Origin: Candidatus Raymondbacteria bacterium RIFOXYA2_FULL_49_16 | GTDB lineage: Bacteria > Fibrobacterota > OXYB2-FULL-49-7 > XYB2-FULL-49-35 | Direction: 5' to 3' | NCBI GenBank assembly: GCA_001789205.1 | Contig: MFYT01000064.1 | Span: forward strand, 62,001-126,000 | Length of the DNA stretch: 64,000 nt | Shown: positions 27,241 through 36,727 of the stretch, one piece after another | How the letters are laid out: each line of letters opens with the position of its first letter | Position numbering within the stretch: position 1 is the first letter of the stretch | Position numbers and translations under genes: made by a program | The notes under the pieces: model-generated | Told to the model about the DNA's origin: nothing | Databases searched by the model: none | Seen by the model: the letters and a program-made list of their open reading frames with translations, nothing else

Positions 27241-28572
27241 ATGAAAACCCTGTACCTTCTCCTGTGCGCTTGTACGCTCGCTTTTGCCGGGCAGACCATT
27301 CCACTCGACCGCGTGGTGGCCGTGGTCGGCGACGACATCATCCTTGAATCAGAGCTGAACGAAGCGCTTATGGGTTTCCTCCAAAATGCGGGCCGGGCCA
27401 TTCCCACGGGAGATGAATTCAAAGCCATGCAGATGAAAGTCCTCGAGAGCATGATCAACGACAAGCTGCTGGTAAAGGAAGCCGAAGTGGAAAGTCTTAC
27501 GGTGACCGACGAGGAGGTATTTACCGCGCGCGACCAACGCATTGAGGCCCTGGTTGGTCAGGTGGGTTCGCGCGAGGCGCTTGAGCGGGAGCTCATGGAC
27601 GGCTACGGCCTTACGGTCACCAAGCTGAAGAAGAACCTCTACCGCCAGATCAAGGAACAGATGCTCTCGGGCAGGCTCACCCAGCAGCTGCGCGATAAAA
27701 ACATCCCCACGCGCAAGGAAATCGAGGAATTTTATACCGAATACCGCGACAGTCTTCCCCTGGAAAAGGAGAGCATCCATCTTGCGCACATCATGCGGAA
27801 AATAGAGCCGTCGGACAGCGTCGTACGGGCCGCGGAACAGCGCATCCGCCGTATCGAGGACGAACTGGCATCGGGAAAACCTTTCGAGGAACTCGCGAAA
27901 AAATATTCAGATGATCCCGCAAGCTCGCAGACCGGCGGTGACTTGGGCTTTTTTCAGAAAGGGCTGCTCGATCCCGCGTTCGAACGAGTCGCGTTCGGGC
28001 TCAATACCGGTGAAATAAGCCCGCCCACACGGTCGCGCTACGGTTTTCACCTGATCAAACTCGAGGAACGGAAAGATAAGTCCATCAGAGTACGCCACAT
28101 CCTTGTGCTGGTACGGCCAGACAAAAACGACTCTCTCCGCGTCATACACCAACTCGACTCCCTGGCGAACGCCGCCACAACCGACTCTCTCTTTGAACAA
28201 TGCGCCCGTGCTGTTTCCGATGACAAACAGACAAAGGACAAGGGAGGAGACCTGGGCTGGGTCTCGTCGGAAAACCTCTCCCCTGCTTTTAAACAAGCCA
28301 TTGCCGGCCTGCAGGCGGGCAAAAACAGCGCGCCGGTCCTCATTGACGACGCATACCACGTCTTCCGCATGCTGGGACGCAAGGACTCACGCGACCTCAC
28401 GCTCGCAAACGACTTCGACGTTATCAAGCAGCTGGCCGCGAACTACCGGCTGCGCAAGGAGATACAAAGCATCTGCAACCGGGTAAAACGCCGGGTGTAC
28501 ATTGAAAACCGATTGGCGGAGGCGGCGGGCGACACAGCCGTGCCGGACCAGAACCTTGATTCAATTTACTAA
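27241..28572 (+). CDS. surA: SurA-like periplasmic chaperone with two parvulin domains
   Basis: The 443-residue protein has a signal peptide (MKTLYLLLCACTLAFAGQ) and a SurA N-terminal domain beginning IPLDRVVAVVGDDIILESEL. Two PpiC domains follow: the first ends GDLGFFQKGLLDPAFERVAF, the second GDLGWVSSENLSPAFKQAI. SurA escorts barrel proteins to the BAM complex. The tandem with the preceding PpiC gene suggests a dedicated pair for the many surface proteins this genome makes. The stop overlaps the TTG start of the FtsE-like ATPase gene. Confidence 0.9.
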   Translation: MKTLYLLLCACTLAFAGQTIPLDRVVAVVGDDIILESELNEALMGFLQNAGRAIPTGDEFKAMQMKVLESMINDKLLVKEAEVESLTVTDEEVFTARDQRIEALVGQVGSREALERELMDGYGLTVTKLKKNLYRQIKEQMLSGRLTQQLRDKNIPTRKEIEEFYTEYRDSLPLEKESIHLAHIMRKIEPSDSVVRAAEQRIRRIEDELASGKPFEELAKKYSDDPASSQTGGDLGFFQKGLLDPAFERVAFGLNTGEISPPTRSRYGFHLIKLEERKDKSIRVRHILVLVRPDKNDSLRVIHQLDSLANAATTDSLFEQCARAVSDDKQTKDKGGDLGWVSSENLSPAFKQAIAGLQAGKNSAPVLIDDAYHVFRMLGRKDSRDLTLANDFDVIKQLAANYRLRKEIQSICNRVKRRVYIENRLAEAAGDTAVPDQNLDSIY

Positions 28573-29224
28573 CGTCACCAAACATTTTAAAAAAAACTGG
28601 GCGGTCTTGGAAAACATCACCTTTTCCATAGACCGCGGCGAATTTGTTTTTGTAACCGGTAAGAGCGGAGCGGGCAAATCGACGCTTCTCAACCACATGT
28701 ACATGAAATTGCTGCCCACTTCGGGAGAAGTGGTGGTCGACTCCTTCAGTTCGTGCCTTGCGCGGAAAAAAGAAATCGCCCTGCTACGGCGCAAAGTGGG
28801 CATGATCTTCCAGGAGTTTCTGTTGCTCAACGACCGCAATGTGTACGAGAACATCGCCCTGCCGCTACGCCTTGCGGGCCTGTCCGAGGACGAAATTAGG
28901 AAACGGACCCTGAAGATCCTCTCCTACACCAGCCTTTCGCACAAAATGCAGGAACAGGTCACCTATCTTTCGAGCGGCGAAAAGCAGCGCATCTGCATTG
29001 CCCGCGCCCTGGTCAACGATCCCCTGCTCATTCTGGCGGACGAACCCACGGGCAACCTCGATAAGGAAAACAGCGACGAAATTATCTCGCTGCTCCAAAA
29101 CATACATGGACAGGGGACCGCAATAGTCATGGCCACCCACAATACGGATCTGGTCGCTTCCCGGCCCTTCCGCCGCATTCACTTGGAAAACGGCCGTATG
29201 CCGGATACCGTGGCCGAACACTGA
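28556..29224 (+). CDS. FtsE-like ABC transporter ATP-binding protein
   Basis: The 222-residue ATPase has Walker A GKSGAGKST, Q-loop FQEFLLL, signature LSSGEKQR, Walker B LLILADEPTGNLD and a switch His. It resembles FtsE/LolD more than importer ATPases. FtsE works with FtsX at the division site to activate cell-wall hydrolases. The start is TTG at 28556 (LIQFTNVTKHF), inside the end of surA; upstream codons are shared with surA in another frame. No permease gene follows. A STAS-domain gene comes next, which is unusual. Confidence 0.85.
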   Translation: MIQFTNVTKHFKKNWAVLENITFSIDRGEFVFVTGKSGAGKSTLLNHMYMKLLPTSGEVVVDSFSSCLARKKEIALLRRKVGMIFQEFLLLNDRNVYENIALPLRLAGLSEDEIRKRTLKILSYTSLSHKMQEQVTYLSSGEKQRICIARALVNDPLLILADEPTGNLDKENSDEIISLLQNIHGQGTAIVMATHNTDLVASRPFRRIHLENGRMPDTVAEH

Positions 29225-29241
29225 ACCAAGGAGTTGTCACA

Positions 29242-29610
29242 ATGTGTTTCACCATCAGGGATGAGCGCGATTATTCAGCGCTTATAGTCAAGGACGCGGT
29301 CTTCATCCGTCACCAGGCGCAGGCCTTCAAAAACTTGGTCCGGGAGTTAGCTGAAAAGGGAAAAAACAACATTATTCTCGACATGTCGGGATGCGAATAC
29401 ATATCGAGTGAAGGCCTAGGCGCGGTCGCCGAAACCTGGCACGGATCACGTGAGAGAGGCGGACTATTCTGCGTTGTATGCCAGAACAAGGCGGAAAACG
29501 AGATTCGTTACCTCTTCGATATCATTGGCTTCTCGGTACTGCTCCAGGGTTTTATCTTCGACACACTTGACGACGCCATTGCCCGCGTCACGAACCGCCC
29601 GCCAGCCTAG
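29242..29610 (+). CDS. STAS-domain protein (anti-sigma factor antagonist type)
   Basis: The 122-residue protein fits the STAS fold, with the conserved segment NIILDMSGCEYISSEGLGAV; Ser residues stand where SpoIIAA-type proteins are phosphorylated. Such proteins bind anti-sigma kinases or, as MlaB, regulate ABC ATPases. It lies 18 bases after the FtsE-like gene, so regulation of that ATPase is a reasonable inference. AAGGAG precedes the ATG. It ends 22 bases inside the convergent glycosyltransferase gene. Confidence 0.85.
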   Translation: MCFTIRDERDYSALIVKDAVFIRHQAQAFKNLVRELAEKGKNNIILDMSGCEYISSEGLGAVAETWHGSRERGGLFCVVCQNKAENEIRYLFDIIGFSVLLQGFIFDTLDDAIARVTNRPPA

Positions 29611-31162
29611 TCCTGAAAATTCTGATATCGGGCCCATTTTCGAACGGGCCCCGTTTAAACTCGGCCACCAGGTCGCACTCTCTTTCTACTGTTTCGTATA
29701 ACGTCCGGAACGATGCCGCTGTCTCGGGATAGTATTTTTTTGTGAGCGCGTTCGTATGAAAACCGGTCATAAAGGAATTGAGAACAACATAACGGCCACC
29801 GTTTTCCAAAAACCAGGAAAAGGGTTTGGCCCGGTCGTGCGCTGGATGAAACTGGTCGAATTCGAGAGGGATTTTCCTGTGCGGAAAATCCATAATCGGG
29901 TTTGACCAGAAATGGCCGGTGAAATAAACGATGGCGCTGTCTGCGGCGTGTTCGCGTAAAAACTTCCCCGCTTCAATGCGCGTATCAGACCCCGTACGCG
30001 ACAGGAATTCCCTGGCTGTCAGGTTCATGGAAAAAAGCAGAACACTGGTCACTGCTAGTGCGGCAATAAAAGGCCGTGTGCGTACAATAAACGCCTCGCA
30101 TGCCAGTACAGCAAGAAGTATCATGAACGGATATGCCGGTAAAGCATAGCGTACAATCTGGGACACACCTGCAAAATAGACGGTTACAGCGATAAAAAGT
30201 ACCGCCGGAATCCAGAAGACCCGGCTCTTGCGCAGTGCAATGACACAACCGGCAAAGGCCAGCAGCAGCATGGGCAACGAAAGCGATTTTGAAAGCGACC
30301 GGTACCCATAGACCTCGTGCACAATCCGCTTGCTGCCAAAAATAAAATCCCAGGACGTTCCTTCACACCCCAGGCTTGGTCCGTATGCGTGGGTCCCTGC
30401 GACGCTGATAGCATTGGCTCCGAATTTTATAAGCGCGCTGAAGAATCCCGGGAATATACTGGTAATAGCCAACAACGAAGCAAGAAAAACTACGATACCC
30501 TGTTTTATTTTTACCTTAACACCAGCGCCCGGATACAAACACAGCAACAAAAAAAGAAAACCATAGAGCGGCAGCGCCAATTTGACGGAAATAGCTGCTC
30601 CGGCAACCAGACCCGCAAAAAGCAGACGTTGCATTGAATCGGGATTCTGTAAGGCCCTAAGAAACGCATAGACCGCTGCAACCATGCCAAGCGCGTTCAT
30701 GGTCTCAGGAACAGCGTATGTTGCGTATTGGAATGGTAAAAAAGAGACCGCGTAGAAAAGCGAGGCCAGCAAGGCAATGCGCCTTCCCATGCCTGCTACC
30801 ATTGCCAGAAGAAAAATGAAATAGACGGTGAGCAGATCGCAGGCAAGGGATACAGCCCTGGCCGCATAGTGGTGCCATGCGCGCGGGAATTCGGGCATAT
30901 GCGGGTGGGTGCGATGGTAATACAACGCCTCGGGCGCATACAGTATCGAAAGTACCCGTTGATACGCCGGAGGATAATCTCCGGAAAAATAATACGCTGG
31001 ATCAGTGAAAACTTTGAGAGCTGCGCTTATATGAAAATCGTCGTCAGGCCCTGCGACCTGCGGTGGTGCGCCCCAGAAAAGACAGGGAAAACGGAGGCAA
31101 AAAGCAAAAACAAGGATAAGGAGAACCGGCCGCTCTTCAAGGATCCGTTTCGCGTACTGCAT
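29588..31162 (-). CDS. Membrane glycosyltransferase of the GT39/ArnT-like (PMT) superfamily
   Basis: The 524-residue integral membrane protein has about ten helices. After the first it carries GPDDDFHISAAL, the acidic loop typical of polyprenyl-phosphate-sugar transferases, then GDYPPAYQRVL. These enzymes move a sugar from a lipid carrier to lipid A or proteins on the periplasmic side. The start at 31162 (MQYAKRILEERPV) is chosen because it leads straight into the first helix; the frame opens at 31219. It overlaps the STAS gene end to end. It may glycosylate the secreted proteins encoded upstream, but that is a guess. Confidence 0.78.
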   Translation of the reverse strand: MQYAKRILEERPVLLILVFAFCLRFPCLFWGAPPQVAGPDDDFHISAALKVFTDPAYYFSGDYPPAYQRVLSILYAPEALYYHRTHPHMPEFPRAWHHYAARAVSLACDLLTVYFIFLLAMVAGMGRRIALLASLFYAVSFLPFQYATYAVPETMNALGMVAAVYAFLRALQNPDSMQRLLFAGLVAGAAISVKLALPLYGFLFLLLCLYPGAGVKVKIKQGIVVFLASLLAITSIFPGFFSALIKFGANAISVAGTHAYGPSLGCEGTSWDFIFGSKRIVHEVYGYRSLSKSLSLPMLLLAFAGCVIALRKSRVFWIPAVLFIAVTVYFAGVSQIVRYALPAYPFMILLAVLACEAFIVRTRPFIAALAVTSVLLFSMNLTAREFLSRTGSDTRIEAGKFLREHAADSAIVYFTGHFWSNPIMDFPHRKIPLEFDQFHPAHDRAKPFSWFLENGGRYVVLNSFMTGFHTNALTKKYYPETAASFRTLYETVERECDLVAEFKRGPFENGPDIRIFRTRLAGGS

Positions 31163-31240
31163 AGCTGTAGATAATATAGTATAAAACTCATATTTCCTGC
31201 AGGATAATAGGTCATACATGACTCTTCTTTTGTCGTTTTT

Positions 31241-32362
31241 TCATCTCAATAATACCGCTTTCCGGGAGATGGTGTTGCGTCCAACGGTCAAACAGATATG
31301 GTAAATACCGCTTGCCATAGTATCCGCATCCCATATCAACGAGCCCATGCCATGAACCTTGGCAGAATACACAAGAGATCCTGAATGGGAAAAAACATCC
31401 AGCGAACCATGGTTTGAATGATTTCCCGCAGCATAAAATATCACTGTGTTTCCATTAAACGGGTTTGGTGCGTTGCTGCATGATAATTTTAAATTGCCGG
31501 AAGCGCCATCACGTCTTTCGGCCTTGTCTGTTCTAGCAATGTCCCCATAAAGGACCAGATGAACGGTGTTGCCGTCGCTGGTCCACGGGGAATCAGAGCC
31601 GTTTATACACGCTCCTCCGCATGGCTGGTATTGCCAGGAACATGTCTCATCACCGTAGAGGCATGCCATGCCATAATTATTGGCACCAACCTTGACCAGA
31701 AAGACTATACCGAAATTTCCCCGATTCGAAAGGATATACCGTACCTGGTTTGTGACTTCTATTCTCCGGAACCTCTTGTCGAGTACAGATGGCAAAGGAT
31801 AACCCTGCAACCGTCCATTTTGTCCAAAAATGGTATCAAGCGTTGTTGTCCCGTTTATAAGGCATGGGGAATCATAATACAGACCATCAGCCGACATATT
31901 GATCCAGAGTGCGTTTTCGGGGATATTTTCCGCGCCACGGTATCGTCGAATCCCCCCGGAAACATCCGCCACGCCGATCTGCATGGCGATCTGGCCCGCC
32001 GTATTCCACGCGTTGCCCGCCATCCATCCGTCGGTCACTTCACCGCAGAGAAACGCCGAATCAACAGAGCCATTCAAAGTGGAATCATCAAGGTTTATGG
32101 ACCAAAATCCAGCGCTGAATCCATGCCAGGCGCCAGGCCCGCCGCCGACCATGAAACCCGCGTCGTTGTACTGCACTGATTCCGAATGAAAACTGGTGAC
32201 TATTTTCCCTTCGTGGACAATTGTGCCTTGAGGAAGTGAGGGCCCTGGATTGGAGGTGAGATCATACCCGTTTGTGAGAGCTTTATACCAAAAGACATGA
32301 ACGCCCTGAACTGCACAACAATAAGAGAAAACGCAAAATATCGCGGCGGTTATTTTTATCAT
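31241..32362 (-). CDS. Secreted protein with C-terminal sorting domain, paralogue A
   Basis: The 373-residue protein has a signal peptide, a beta-rich core starting HVFWYKALTNGYDL, and a C-terminal domain with SNAPNPFNGNTVI that matches T9SS-like sorting domains. The core contains VTNQVRYILSNRGNFGIVFL, reminiscent of DNRLRE-type beta-sandwich modules of extracellular polymer-associated proteins, but I cannot name a family firmly. It is a tandem duplicate of the next gene upstream, sharing PHVFWYKAL, the VDSAF..GEV.DGW block and the PWT.DGNTVH.V.YGD block. Function is unknown; surface adhesion or polymer binding is plausible. Confidence 0.75.
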   Translation of the reverse strand: MIKITAAIFCVFSYCCAVQGVHVFWYKALTNGYDLTSNPGPSLPQGTIVHEGKIVTSFHSESVQYNDAGFMVGGGPGAWHGFSAGFWSINLDDSTLNGSVDSAFLCGEVTDGWMAGNAWNTAGQIAMQIGVADVSGGIRRYRGAENIPENALWINMSADGLYYDSPCLINGTTTLDTIFGQNGRLQGYPLPSVLDKRFRRIEVTNQVRYILSNRGNFGIVFLVKVGANNYGMACLYGDETCSWQYQPCGGACINGSDSPWTSDGNTVHLVLYGDIARTDKAERRDGASGNLKLSCSNAPNPFNGNTVIFYAAGNHSNHGSLDVFSHSGSLVYSAKVHGMGSLIWDADTMASGIYHICLTVGRNTISRKAVLLR

Positions 32363-32400
32363 GTCATCCCCAATATTTTGAATAGTGTTTAGCTGCTATT

Positions 32401-33537
32401 TTATTTTTGAAGGAAGACTCTCTTTGACAACGTTTTATTCCCAACATGCGTACAAATCACATATACTCCGCCCGGCAGGTTTGCAGCTTTCCATAGAAAG
32501 CCATCCGCAACTTTTGAAAGAGGCGTGTCAAATGCGTGGACGCACATCCCTTTGATGTCATAAATCCTGAATATGACATTCCTGATGTTCCCACCCTTTC
32601 GCACGTTTTCCAAGGAAATAGTCGTCGATGGATTGAATGGATTTGGTGCGATATTGAGATGTATGTCCTCGTTCGCTCCAGGGACCTTTTTCTGAACAGC
32701 AACTCCGTTGGTAAGGTCTCCATACGCCACCACATGCACCGTATTGCCGTCCTCGGTCCATGGATTATCGGAGCCGTTAACGTTAATCAATGTTTTTTCA
32801 TAGGTAAAATTGCGGTCTTCGTCAGCATAAAGGTTGAATTTTCCCGTGCTTCCCTGGTTCGAAGGAACAAGGAATACTATTGCAAATTCACCACTGTTCG
32901 CCAGGATATAATTTACCTGTTTCGTAATAGTGAGCCTAAGAAACTGCCCGTCAAGCGATGATGGCATATTGACGGAAAGTCTTCCATTCAGACCATCAAC
33001 GGACAACATCGTATCGGTCCCCGGAATAGTAGGAAGAGTGTAATTCAAAGTACCAAAACTTATATCTTTCCATTCCGTATTTTCAGGAATTTCATTGCGG
33101 CCCCACATAGATATCCCAAAGGAAACATCAACAACGCCGCATTTGATATGTATCGGACCTGTATTATTATAGCTGTCCTCTGTCCATCCGTCCCGCACTT
33201 CACCAACAGCAAACGCCGAATCAACCCTTCCGGTCATTGCGGAGTCATTGAGGTCTTTTGACCATATGGCGGCACTCCATGCCTGCCAGTCGCCCGTGGC
33301 CGACCCAACGACAAAATGCGGCAAATCATAGCCATGGCCATTGGAATACGTTGCCGACACGATCATGCCCTCGTGCACGATTGCGTCTGAAGGAATACCG
33401 GGTCCAGGGTTGTTTTCAGCCAGCGCATATCCACTCAACAGCGCCTTGTACCAAAAAACATGGGGTTCCTGCGCTTCTGATACTATGGCGATGAACGCCG
33501 CCACGCTAAAAATGACGATTACGTGTTTTTTTAACAT
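32401..33537 (-). CDS. Secreted protein with C-terminal sorting domain, paralogue B
   Basis: The 378-residue protein is the tandem partner of the downstream gene. It has a signal peptide, HVFWYKALLSGYAL at the start of the mature part, VDSAFAVGEVRDGW, LTITKQVNYILANSGEFAIV, and a sorting domain with NIAPNPFNPSTTISLENV. A strong AAAAGGAG precedes the ATG. The spacing of 38 bases to paralogue A suggests one transcript. No catalytic motif is visible, so it looks like a binding or structural surface protein. Confidence 0.75.
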   Translation of the reverse strand: MLKKHVIVIFSVAAFIAIVSEAQEPHVFWYKALLSGYALAENNPGPGIPSDAIVHEGMIVSATYSNGHGYDLPHFVVGSATGDWQAWSAAIWSKDLNDSAMTGRVDSAFAVGEVRDGWTEDSYNNTGPIHIKCGVVDVSFGISMWGRNEIPENTEWKDISFGTLNYTLPTIPGTDTMLSVDGLNGRLSVNMPSSLDGQFLRLTITKQVNYILANSGEFAIVFLVPSNQGSTGKFNLYADEDRNFTYEKTLINVNGSDNPWTEDGNTVHVVAYGDLTNGVAVQKKVPGANEDIHLNIAPNPFNPSTTISLENVRKGGNIRNVIFRIYDIKGMCVHAFDTPLSKVADGFLWKAANLPGGVYVICTHVGNKTLSKRVFLQK

Positions 33538-33593
33538 CCTTTTTTCTCCTTTTTATACTTTTATAGTAAGTCCCATATCTTAAAACCGGTCGC

Positions 33594-35120
33594 TCACTTA
33601 ATCAGCAGCAGACTTTTCTCATATATTACTTTTTGCTCCTTGACACGCAACAGATATAATCCGCTCGCAAGGTCTCGTGCGTTCCAGACAAAGCCAGCGG
33701 TGCGCTGGGAGAAACCAGCGATAAATTGCTGGATCAATTTGCCGCGAGTGTTATATACGCCAAGCTCTATGTCAGGGTCGTTAACGTCTAATCCTTGTAT
33801 TTTTATCACAGTTAACGGATTAAACGGGTTTGGAAAAGCGGTAATAGAAATGCTACGCGTATTATTATCATTCCTTTTCTCGCTCAATGCTGGATCCATG
33901 ATGCTAAACACATGTACGATCGGTTTTTTATTGTCCCAACCGTCATTGCTTTTTCCTTCCAAAATATATACCAGTCCGCGTTCACGGTCATACGAACCGC
34001 CGTCAATGGGGCTTTGGAAACATATAGCATCGGGATTTGTGAACAAAAAATCCCGTACATCCCATATCGCGTAAGGAGCCAGATTAGGCGCTTTCTCCTT
34101 TTTTGCCACAGATGCGAGATCCTCAGGACTGTAAAAGAGGATCTCGGTCTTGCACCTCCTGCCCTGCGGACCTTGGGTGCGACCACATTCCGGATCTGTT
34201 CCATACCATGTTGAATCACAATTACCTCCGGCTATTATGACCGCTGTTTTATGGCCCGCCGTAAGCCACTCGGCCATGGACCAGCCTGCTGATATGCCGG
34301 AATAACTTGGCCATGCATTGGATTCTGGATAGTGAAGCAGTTCCACCGCCGGCACATCAGCGTCGAACGAGGGGGGATTTCCCCATGCCCATGGCGCACA
34401 TGCGTATAAATTTGGACCGCGCGAGTCGCTTCCTTGTCCCCACCGATAACGTCCTGTGGCAAGGTTCATTCCCTGTACATTGCTATCAGCCCAGTCTGAC
34501 GGGATTTCGCACATATAGCCCGCGGTCCTCGTGTTTGGAAAATTGGCGATGTTCCACAAGGACGTTGGAGCAGGGTTCGAAAGATCAAGGTCAAACCATC
34601 CGTGCGAAGGTCCATCATTATACTCCCAGTATTTCGGCCAGGTAATGTGCATTTTAGCCTTGTTCTGTGAACCCTGCGCTGGAAGATAGCAGACATCACC
34701 AACACGTTCCTGGTCCGTTGGCGTATATCCCGGGGGTAAGATATTAACTGGAAGCGCAGTAACGCTTGCCACAGGAAGAGAGTCAAAACATTTAGTGGCG
34801 GAAATAACAGGCGCTGGGATACTTACTTCGCCAACCGCATACTGTTGATAGAGGTATAAAGATCCCGGATACCCATCGTTAGGGCCGTTTGAGTCTCCTT
34901 TGGGACAATACCCAACAGCGCCGATTCGCAATGCTGCCCATAAACGCGGCATCCGGAAAGCGCCTTTATATACTAGGTCTCTTGGATACAATAGTTCAGC
35001 ATGAATGGAAACAACGCCAATGGTCATGCAAAGAAACCATGGTAAAACAAAACAAACAAGCAGTATTTTGTGCAGAGGCGTCTTTTTTTCAGGACAATCC
35101 AACGTATAATACAACCGCAT
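33594..35120 (-). CDS. Large secreted protein of unknown family with T9SS-like sorting domain
   Basis: The 508-residue protein starts at 35120, fixed by GGAGGAGG seven bases upstream; the frame opens at 35171. The hydrophobic stretch ILLVCFVLPWFLCMTIGVVS serves as signal peptide after a charged n-region. The mature part begins LLYPRDLVYKGAFRMP and has many Trp and Tyr residues and scattered Cys. Segments such as GSYDRERGLVYILEG suggest a beta-propeller. The end carries TAFPNPFNPLTVIKIQG, a sorting domain. I recognise no enzyme family. It sits between the CBM9-like gene and the paralogue pair. Confidence 0.7.
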   Translation of the reverse strand: MRLYYTLDCPEKKTPLHKILLVCFVLPWFLCMTIGVVSIHAELLYPRDLVYKGAFRMPRLWAALRIGAVGYCPKGDSNGPNDGYPGSLYLYQQYAVGEVSIPAPVISATKCFDSLPVASVTALPVNILPPGYTPTDQERVGDVCYLPAQGSQNKAKMHITWPKYWEYNDGPSHGWFDLDLSNPAPTSLWNIANFPNTRTAGYMCEIPSDWADSNVQGMNLATGRYRWGQGSDSRGPNLYACAPWAWGNPPSFDADVPAVELLHYPESNAWPSYSGISAGWSMAEWLTAGHKTAVIIAGGNCDSTWYGTDPECGRTQGPQGRRCKTEILFYSPEDLASVAKKEKAPNLAPYAIWDVRDFLFTNPDAICFQSPIDGGSYDRERGLVYILEGKSNDGWDNKKPIVHVFSIMDPALSEKRNDNNTRSISITAFPNPFNPLTVIKIQGLDVNDPDIELGVYNTRGKLIQQFIAGFSQRTAGFVWNARDLASGLYLLRVKEQKVIYEKSLLLIK

Positions 35121-35184
35121 AAGACGCCTCCTCCATGAATAATACCATATATAGAAATCCCTTGAGACCATTATTCTGGAACGC

Positions 35185-36435
35185 TCATTTTAAAAACAAC
35201 ATCTTTCCCGTCATTCTTTTCACATTATCATCAATGGTATACATATATATTCCGCCTGCAACGGAATTCCCCGCTTTATCCGCGCCATTCCATAACGCTT
35301 TTGAATTATTGGCCTTTAATGTCTTAATGACATTTCCTCTAACATCATAGATGGAAATATCAGCGTTTCTTTTCAGGCCAGAATAACAAATGGTTGTTGC
35401 CGGATTAAATGGGTTGGGCTGCACAATAGCCGAAAAGGGCGACGGTTCATCGGTCCTTATGTCATCAGTGGAGATTGGCGATTCCATGAGCTTGAATGAA
35501 GGGTAAAAATATGACTCCGTGGAATGGTAATGATCCGTTTCCGCGAATCCATAATAATCTTTATGCCACCTGCAATCCGGAGACTCGGCCGTACTCGCAT
35601 ATGCGCCTTGCTGCCATAAGGTGCTGCTTCTGATATCTCTGTCCGTGGTAATCGTTCCCATGCCGAAAACCGCTCCGCTGTTGAAAGCATGGGGGCATGC
35701 ACCCGAACGCATCGCATCATTAAAAAAAGCAAAGGGTACGAACACCTCCAGGCCAAATTCTTTTTTACTCGTATCCATCGCGGTAATCGCGAACGCAATA
35801 TTATCGATTGACCTCGAACCGCTCGGATAGCTTTCCACACATGACTCGGGGCCGCCGCCGATAAAACCACTTACTTTAAAAACACACGCCTTAAATTTCT
35901 CCGGGCAGAAATTCAGCATTATTTTATAGACAAATCCCCCATTGTACGGGTTCTTTTCAAGGTTGCATGGGTCGAAACAGAATTCAATGCCTTCGTAGCC
36001 CCAAAAATTCTCCCATGCGGTGCATGCCTTGATGGTATAATATGAATCGTCATACCGTTTCGCCGCAATGTAGAGGCCCCGGCCTGTTTTCCAAAGCATG
36101 GCAACATCGGCCTGCTGGTCATTTGTGCCGGTATAATTATATGTACCCCCATTCTCTATGATGTTTGACGGATCTGTAATGTCCCATTTACAGAAATCAA
36201 ACCACGTTACACCCTTGTTCAAAGGATTAAACACGGAAACCCACGACGGCTCATTCAATATGCCATCAACGACAATATCTTCATTGGGTTGAAAGACTTC
36301 ATATGCCCTAAAATCTGGACTTGCCGTATCCCATCTGGCCCGCCATTCTTCAATGTATTCTACCGGAGGGCATACAAAACCAAATGACGCGCAATAAAAA
36401 ATAAATTTGAACAGTATGGCGAATAGCGGTCTCAT
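35185..36435 (-). CDS. Secreted CBM9-like carbohydrate-binding protein with sorting domain
   Basis: The 416-residue protein has a signal peptide and then IVVDGILNEPSWVSV, the opening strand of family 9 carbohydrate-binding (DOMON-like) modules. DVAMLWKTGRGLYIAAKRYD and GIEFCFDPCN, further marks of that fold, follow. The C terminus reads IVQPNPFNPATTICYSG, a sorting domain. CBM9 modules bind ends of plant polysaccharides such as xylan or cellulose. The likely role is to hold a polymer at the cell surface. It follows a short secreted ORF and a tandem operator-like box. Confidence 0.82.
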   Translation of the reverse strand: MRPLFAILFKFIFYCASFGFVCPPVEYIEEWRARWDTASPDFRAYEVFQPNEDIVVDGILNEPSWVSVFNPLNKGVTWFDFCKWDITDPSNIIENGGTYNYTGTNDQQADVAMLWKTGRGLYIAAKRYDDSYYTIKACTAWENFWGYEGIEFCFDPCNLEKNPYNGGFVYKIMLNFCPEKFKACVFKVSGFIGGGPESCVESYPSGSRSIDNIAFAITAMDTSKKEFGLEVFVPFAFFNDAMRSGACPHAFNSGAVFGMGTITTDRDIRSSTLWQQGAYASTAESPDCRWHKDYYGFAETDHYHSTESYFYPSFKLMESPISTDDIRTDEPSPFSAIVQPNPFNPATTICYSGLKRNADISIYDVRGNVIKTLKANNSKALWNGADKAGNSVAGGIYMYTIDDNVKRMTGKMLFLK

Positions 36436-36486
36436 AACAACTTCCTTTTTAAATCATGACCCGCATTGACAGAAACAACAGCGCTA

Positions 36487-36648
36487 TTACCATACTTCGG
36501 CTACGATTTCGTGTGAAAGGTCGCGCAGGACCTTTCCATGAGCGCCGGCTGTTACTGTTATCGAGAAGGTCTGTCCGTTGACTGCCACAACAAAGGTAAA
36601 AATGCACGCAATTGTTGTTCCAATCAAAAAATTGAATGGTTTTTCCAT
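36487..36648 (-). CDS. Short secreted peptide, probably a truncated remnant
   Basis: The 53-residue frame has a good signal peptide (FNFLIGTTIACIFTFVVAV), then QTFSITVTAGAHGKV, which resembles the start of a bacterial repeat module common in large surface proteins, and stops after 28 more residues. It is the first ORF behind the tandem GCATTTCTGGAAA box. It could be the stump of a decayed surface-protein gene or a real small secreted peptide. The frame also allows a start at 36669. Confidence 0.35.
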   Translation of the reverse strand: MEKPFNFLIGTTIACIFTFVVAVNGQTFSITVTAGAHGKVLRDLSHEIVAEVW

Positions 36649-36727
36649 TGTAGTCCCCATTTCTCCCATATTTTAAAAATAATTGGAAAAAGAAGCGCAT
36701 CAATCCCATTTCGGATTTATATATATC

